From contig CAZEPQ010000029.1 of the NCBI GenBank assembly GCA_964514175.1, forward strand, positions 1 through 17,285: a stretch of 17,285 bases of DNA, in the 5' to 3' direction. Below, one piece after another: positions 14,661 to 17,285 of this stretch. Position numbers and translations under genes: made by a program. Position 1 is the stretch's first letter, and every line of letters starts with the position of its first letter. The notes beneath the pieces were generated by a model. That model saw only the letters and a list, made by a program, of their open reading frames with translations, was not told where the DNA came from and made no database searches. The DNA comes from HGM13006 sp964514175. GTDB taxonomy: Bacteria > Bacillota > Clostridia > Oscillospirales > Oscillospiraceae.

Positions 14661-16079
14661 ATGAAGATTAAGGAAGTCATGCAAAAGACCGGAATTCCGG
14701 AAAAAACCATCCGTTACTACGAGACCCGGGGCCTCATCACCACGGCCACGGAGCGTCGAAATGGACGGACCTACCATGAATTCAGCGAGAAAAATGTAAA
14801 GGAGCTGGAAAACATCCTGCTGTTGCGGCAGGCAAGGTTTTCTCTGGAGGAGATTGAGCGCATGCAGCGGGACCCAGAGCAGATCCGTCAGGTGGTCAGG
14901 GATTATCGCGGGAGAATGGAGCAGGAGAACCGACAGCTCCGGCAACTGACGGAGGCAAAGGAACTGGAAAAGGCTGTTGATTGGAACGATCTGAGCAAGC
15001 AGATTCGCCGGGCTTTTTGTATGACGCCGGGATATACGCCGGAGGTCCATTTTGGACGCTTCGACGGGGAGCCGAAGGAACTACGGCAGGCGGCCATTGC
15101 GGCCTATCATAATAAGCAGGAAAACGGACGTGGCCCGCTGATCGCCGTGATCATTGCTCTGGGCTTACTGTGTGCCATACTGATCGGCGTACTGGTCTAC
15201 AGCGCAAGGCAGACCAACCTTGCGGTGCCCACGCCCACCACATCCACCACCGGATGGGTCTACTATGAATATAGGTGCAATCTGATGCGAAGCCGGGAGG
15301 ATGGTTCTCAGGCAGAACTGATTTATCAGCGAAAAGATTACGACCACCAGCCGCAGTATATTATTTCTGAGCTAAAGATATATGTATTGGACGATAACAA
15401 GCTGTATTCCATCAATGCCGATGGCAGCGGAGAATATGAATACAAGCCCCGGATCGGCACTCTGTATCTCAATGACGGTGGAGTAAACAATCTGTTTTTG
15501 CTGGATGGCAGCGACATCTATGTGTCCCAGGTGGACAAGGGCCGCTGTTGGGTCACCCGTGTTGCCGCGGATGGCCGCAGTCAGGAAAAGCTGAATGTTA
15601 ATCTGTCCGATTGGAGCAGTGAGGCTGGTGTGATCTGGGACAACAAGCTTTATTTGTTCGGGGGTTATATGGAGGCCCAGAGGGAATATGTTATGACCCC
15701 GGCGGCTCTGGTCTACGATTTGGAGAAGGATCAGGTGGTGGCAGAATACGACGGAGAACTGGACGAAAAGCCCGCCCAGGATCAGCTTGCCCTTTGGTTT
15801 GGAGAGGAATTCGGTTATCTGGAAGAGGGAAACAAGCTGCTGTCTGTGTCCCCTGACACGCTGAAGGGGGAACTGGTGAAGGAATTCCCCGGGAAAGTGG
15901 TTGCTGCGGCAGGCAACTATGTTCTCTATCAGAACGACAGTACCAGACTTGTCCTGGAAAACCTGGACACCGGTGCCCAAACTTTCCTCCCGGGGAACGG
16001 AGTGAACTATCAATTTTCGGAGGAGGGGCTCAGGGCTGTGTACACTGAGGAAAAGTGGGAACTGATTGAATATCCCTGA
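14661..16079 (+). CDS. transmembrane MerR-family regulator with large extracellular domain
   Basis: A 472-residue protein. The ATG at 14661 follows GGAGGTG closely; an earlier ATG at 14640 overlaps the -10 box and cannot be used. Residues 1-70 are a MerR winged helix ('KTGIPEKTIRYYETRGLI', then 'YHEFSEKNVKELENILLLRQ', 'FSLEEIERM'). Residues about 72-115 form a Glu/Arg/Gln-rich coiled coil for dimerisation. Residues about 159-182 are one strong membrane helix ('LIAVIIALGLLCAILIGVLV'). Residues 183-472 would lie outside and show repeated beta-rich units with 'WVYYEY', 'LMRSREDGS', 'LYSINADGSGEY' and 'VIWDNKLYLFGG', resembling propeller-like DUF5050-type sensor repeats. Most MerR proteins are soluble with short effector domains. 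This architecture suggests a one-component sensor that binds DNA while anchored in the membrane, as CadC and ToxR do with a different DNA-binding fold. The signal is unknown. The upstream 19-bp-spacer promoter is a likely target. Confidence 0.9.
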   Translation: MKIKEVMQKTGIPEKTIRYYETRGLITTATERRNGRTYHEFSEKNVKELENILLLRQARFSLEEIERMQRDPEQIRQVVRDYRGRMEQENRQLRQLTEAKELEKAVDWNDLSKQIRRAFCMTPGYTPEVHFGRFDGEPKELRQAAIAAYHNKQENGRGPLIAVIIALGLLCAILIGVLVYSARQTNLAVPTPTTSTTGWVYYEYRCNLMRSREDGSQAELIYQRKDYDHQPQYIISELKIYVLDDNKLYSINADGSGEYEYKPRIGTLYLNDGGVNNLFLLDGSDIYVSQVDKGRCWVTRVAADGRSQEKLNVNLSDWSSEAGVIWDNKLYLFGGYMEAQREYVMTPAALVYDLEKDQVVAEYDGELDEKPAQDQLALWFGEEFGYLEEGNKLLSVSPDTLKGELVKEFPGKVVAAAGNYVLYQNDSTRLVLENLDTGAQTFLPGNGVNYQFSEEGLRAVYTEEKWELIEYP

Positions 16080-16131
16080 TTTTATAAGGTGCAACACCGG
16101 TTCCCGGATTTGCGTCTATATATGAAGGGCA

Positions 16132-16160
16132 TTGGAACCATTTCGAGAAAAGCATAAAAC
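16132..16160 (+). promoter_or_regulatory. possible promoter for the small membrane protein gene
   Basis: TTGGAA (16132-16137), 17 bases, TAAAAC (16155-16160). The match is moderate; the gene could instead be read through from the MerR-family gene, since no terminator is seen between them. Confidence 0.35.
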
Positions 16161-16179
16161 TGTTAAAGGAGGAATCAGC

Positions 16180-16392
16180 ATGAGCGTTGGCATCAATAAT
16201 GAAGAAATGAAACAAAGAGCGCAATATCTGAATATGCGGGGGGCGCAGATGGCCATGGAAAAGGCTGGACAAGAGCAAAAACTGGAGTCCCCCAAAGCCA
16301 GTGGGTCAAAAAAGCAGCTTGTGGGCACCATTATCGGGGGGACGGCTGTGTTGGTGATTCTGACGGTGCTGGCTGTGCTGAAGGTGATCTGA
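16180..16392 (+). CDS. small single-pass membrane protein, unknown function
   Basis: A 70-residue protein. An in-frame ATG at 16132 exists, but AAAGGAGG lies 7 bases before the ATG at 16180, which fixes the start. Residues 1-45 are hydrophilic and rich in Lys, Glu, Gln and Met ('MKQRAQYLNMRGAQMAMEKA'), with amphipathic helix character. Residues about 47-70 are a hydrophobic helix ('IIGGTAVLVILTVLAVLKVI') that ends the protein, so it looks tail-anchored with its N-terminus inside. It starts 100 bases after the transmembrane MerR gene on the same strand and may be its target or partner. I do not recognise the family. Confidence 0.75.
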   Translation: MSVGINNEEMKQRAQYLNMRGAQMAMEKAGQEQKLESPKASGSKKQLVGTIIGGTAVLVILTVLAVLKVI

Positions 16393-16502
16393 GCAATAGT
16401 GAAATTATTAACTACTCTTTTGCGAAATGAAACAAAGATGAAATAATTTTTTGTGAAAAGCGTAAATTTTTCTAAAAAGGGCACAAAAAGAACAAAAATT
16501 AC
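16393..16502. other. AT-rich spacer, likely UP-element region
   Basis: About 110 bases much richer in A and T than the surrounding sequence, with A-runs (AAAAAG, CAAAAATT) ending against the -35 box of the RNA promoter at 16503. A weak A/T pairing (AAATTATT with AATAATTT) might end the small membrane gene's transcript. No gene is seen here. Confidence 0.5.
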
Positions 16503-16531
16503 TTTACAAAATGAACATCTTGGGATATACT
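16503..16531 (+). promoter_or_regulatory. strong promoter of the structured RNA
   Basis: TTTACA (16503-16508), 17 bases, TATACT (16526-16531), preceded by A-tracts. Transcription should begin near 16538-16540. Confidence 0.8.
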
Positions 16532-16538
16532 GAGCATG

Positions 16539-16737
16539 AAGTCGCGGTCTCTACTGTCAGGTAGCTTTAGAGACCAGCCGTTCTCCTTTGAATAGGCCGG
16601 CTCCCGCCGTGCTGCGTGGAGGGCCGATTGGCTTTCATCTCAAAAACCGGATCGGTTCATACCCCCTCCCCAATTGGCCCTCCCCTATTCCGCTTCATTA
16701 GGCAACTGTCCGCTGCGTTTTGCAGCGGGCTTTTTCT
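16539..16737 (+). ncRNA. structured non-coding RNA or long leader upstream of arcA, family unassigned
   Basis: About 200 bases between a strong promoter and an intrinsic terminator, with no credible reading frame. Visible pairings: GGTCTCT (16546-16552) with AGAGACC (16569-16575); GAATAGG (16590-16596) with CCTATTC (16684-16690); a 13-bp stem 16619-16631 with 16670-16682 (one G-U pair); and a small apical stem AACCG/CGGTT (16645-16657). AGCCG (16576-16580) can also pair with CGGCT (16598-16602) around the first strand of the long-range helix, which would make a pseudoknot. It could be a free-standing RNA (6S-like or raiA-motif-like are the classes I would test first) or a cis leader of arcA. 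I cannot name the family from sequence alone. Confidence 0.65.
16708..16735 (+). terminator. intrinsic terminator of the structured RNA
   Basis: A 9-bp stem GTCCGCTGC (16708-16716) with GCAGCGGGC (16722-16730), including one G-U pair, then TTTTT (16731-16735). Confidence 0.9.
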
Positions 16738-16802
16738 GTTTCATGCATGATTTTTCTTTATGTGGGACATACTGCGAGCAGAAGAAACCTGAAAAGGAGT
16801 GT

Positions 16803-17285
16803 ATGATCTTGAGCGAGGCAATCCATGTTTTTTCGGAGATCGGCAGACTCAAGCGGGTCATGCTGCACCGCCCCGGAGAGGAGCTGCTGAACCTGATGCC
16901 GGAACACCTGGACCGGCTGCTGTTTGACGATATTCCATATCTGCATCTGGCCCGGGAGGAACATGACCGGTTTGCGGCGGTGCTGTCGGAGCAGGGGGTC
17001 GAGGTGGTATATCTGGAGGATCTCACCGCCGAGGCCCTCACCACTGTGGAGCTGCGTCAGCAGTTCATTCTGGACTATCTTCGGGACGCCGGTATCCGTG
17101 GTGAAAAGCGTATCGGGCGCATGGTGGACTATTTTATGAACCTGTCCACCAAGAATATGGTGCTGAAAATGATGGCAGGCGTCCGAAAATCCGAGATCCA
17201 TGGCTATGGAAAGAAGAATCTGACGGACTATCTGGAGGGGGACTATCCCTTCGTCATCGACCCCATGCCCAACCTGTATTTTACC
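16803..17285 (+). CDS. arcA: arginine deiminase, N-terminal 161 codons (runs off the window)
   Basis: The frame is open to the end of the window. It has the arginine deiminase signatures 'IHVFSEIGRLKRVMLHRPG' at the N-terminus, 'LLFDDIPYLHLAREEHDRF', and 'DPMPNLYFT' (the family's 'DPMPNLYFTRDP') at the end. The enzyme hydrolyses arginine to citrulline and ammonia in the cytoplasm, the first step of the ATP-yielding arginine deiminase pathway; the catalytic Cys lies beyond the window. The ATG at 16803 is only 3 bases after AAGGAG; a TTG at 16809 would have a 9-base spacer, so the exact start is uncertain. No good promoter is seen between the RNA terminator and the gene, so read-through control from the structured RNA is possible. 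A palindrome TCATGCATGA lies at 16741-16750. Confidence 0.95.
   Translation, partial: MILSEAIHVFSEIGRLKRVMLHRPGEELLNLMPEHLDRLLFDDIPYLHLAREEHDRFAAVLSEQGVEVVYLEDLTAEALTTVELRQQFILDYLRDAGIRGEKRIGRMVDYFMNLSTKNMVLKMMAGVRKSEIHGYGKKNLTDYLEGDYPFVIDPMPNLYFT

Noticed and set aside
16685..17044. - strand open frame across the RNA terminator and arcA start
   Set aside because: It runs opposite arcA, which has unmistakable family motifs, and crosses a terminator and a promoterless gap.

Overview
The window looks like a chromosome segment from a GC-rich (by eye well above 50%) anaerobic Firmicute, most likely an Oscillospiraceae-type gut clostridium. This is an inference. It rests on strong AGGAGG-type ribosome sites, Gram-positive lipoprotein signals, an SLH-anchored surface protease, a PrsA-like foldase, a 4Fe-4S old-yellow-type flavoenzyme, and genes for amino-acid uptake (PutP-like and AGCS-type sodium symporters) and arginine deiminase. 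There is no phage, insertion sequence, CRISPR array, rRNA or tRNA gene that I can see.

Layout. 1-1390: end of a TRAP transporter operon on the + strand (tail of the large permease, then a binding lipoprotein with very strong codon bias), closed by a bidirectional hairpin. 1395-3614: a - strand FAD/FMN/4Fe-4S oxidoreductase whose barrel is interrupted by a nearly perfect (Gly-Gly-Pro)21 tract. 3624-3948: a spacer with divergent promoters. 3949-5505: a + strand membrane protein joining a cytosolic zinc ribbon, an acidic linker, one membrane helix and an extracellular parvulin domain. A shared bidirectional terminator separates it from a - strand subtilisin-like surface protease with a PA domain and three SLH repeats (5561-9178). 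Upstream on the same strand lie a PutP-like symporter (9292-10827), a TetR-family regulator (11018-11599) and a small DUF4870-like membrane protein (11630-11938); the last two form a likely operon. 12059-13351 is a divergent + strand AGCS symporter, followed by a + strand lipoprotein with a Pro-Thr linker (13438-14550).

The most unusual part is 14611-16392. It holds a MerR-family regulator that continues into a transmembrane helix and a large predicted extracellular domain. It is driven by a promoter with a 19-bp spacer centred on a perfect dyad, the hallmark of MerR-controlled promoters, and is followed by a 70-residue single-pass membrane protein. This could be a one-component transmembrane MerR signalling system.

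16503-16735 carries a strong promoter, a long structured RNA and an intrinsic terminator, with no open frame that looks real: a non-coding RNA or long leader, directly upstream of arcA (partial, 16803 to the window end). Family assignments come from reading motifs. No database search was possible.
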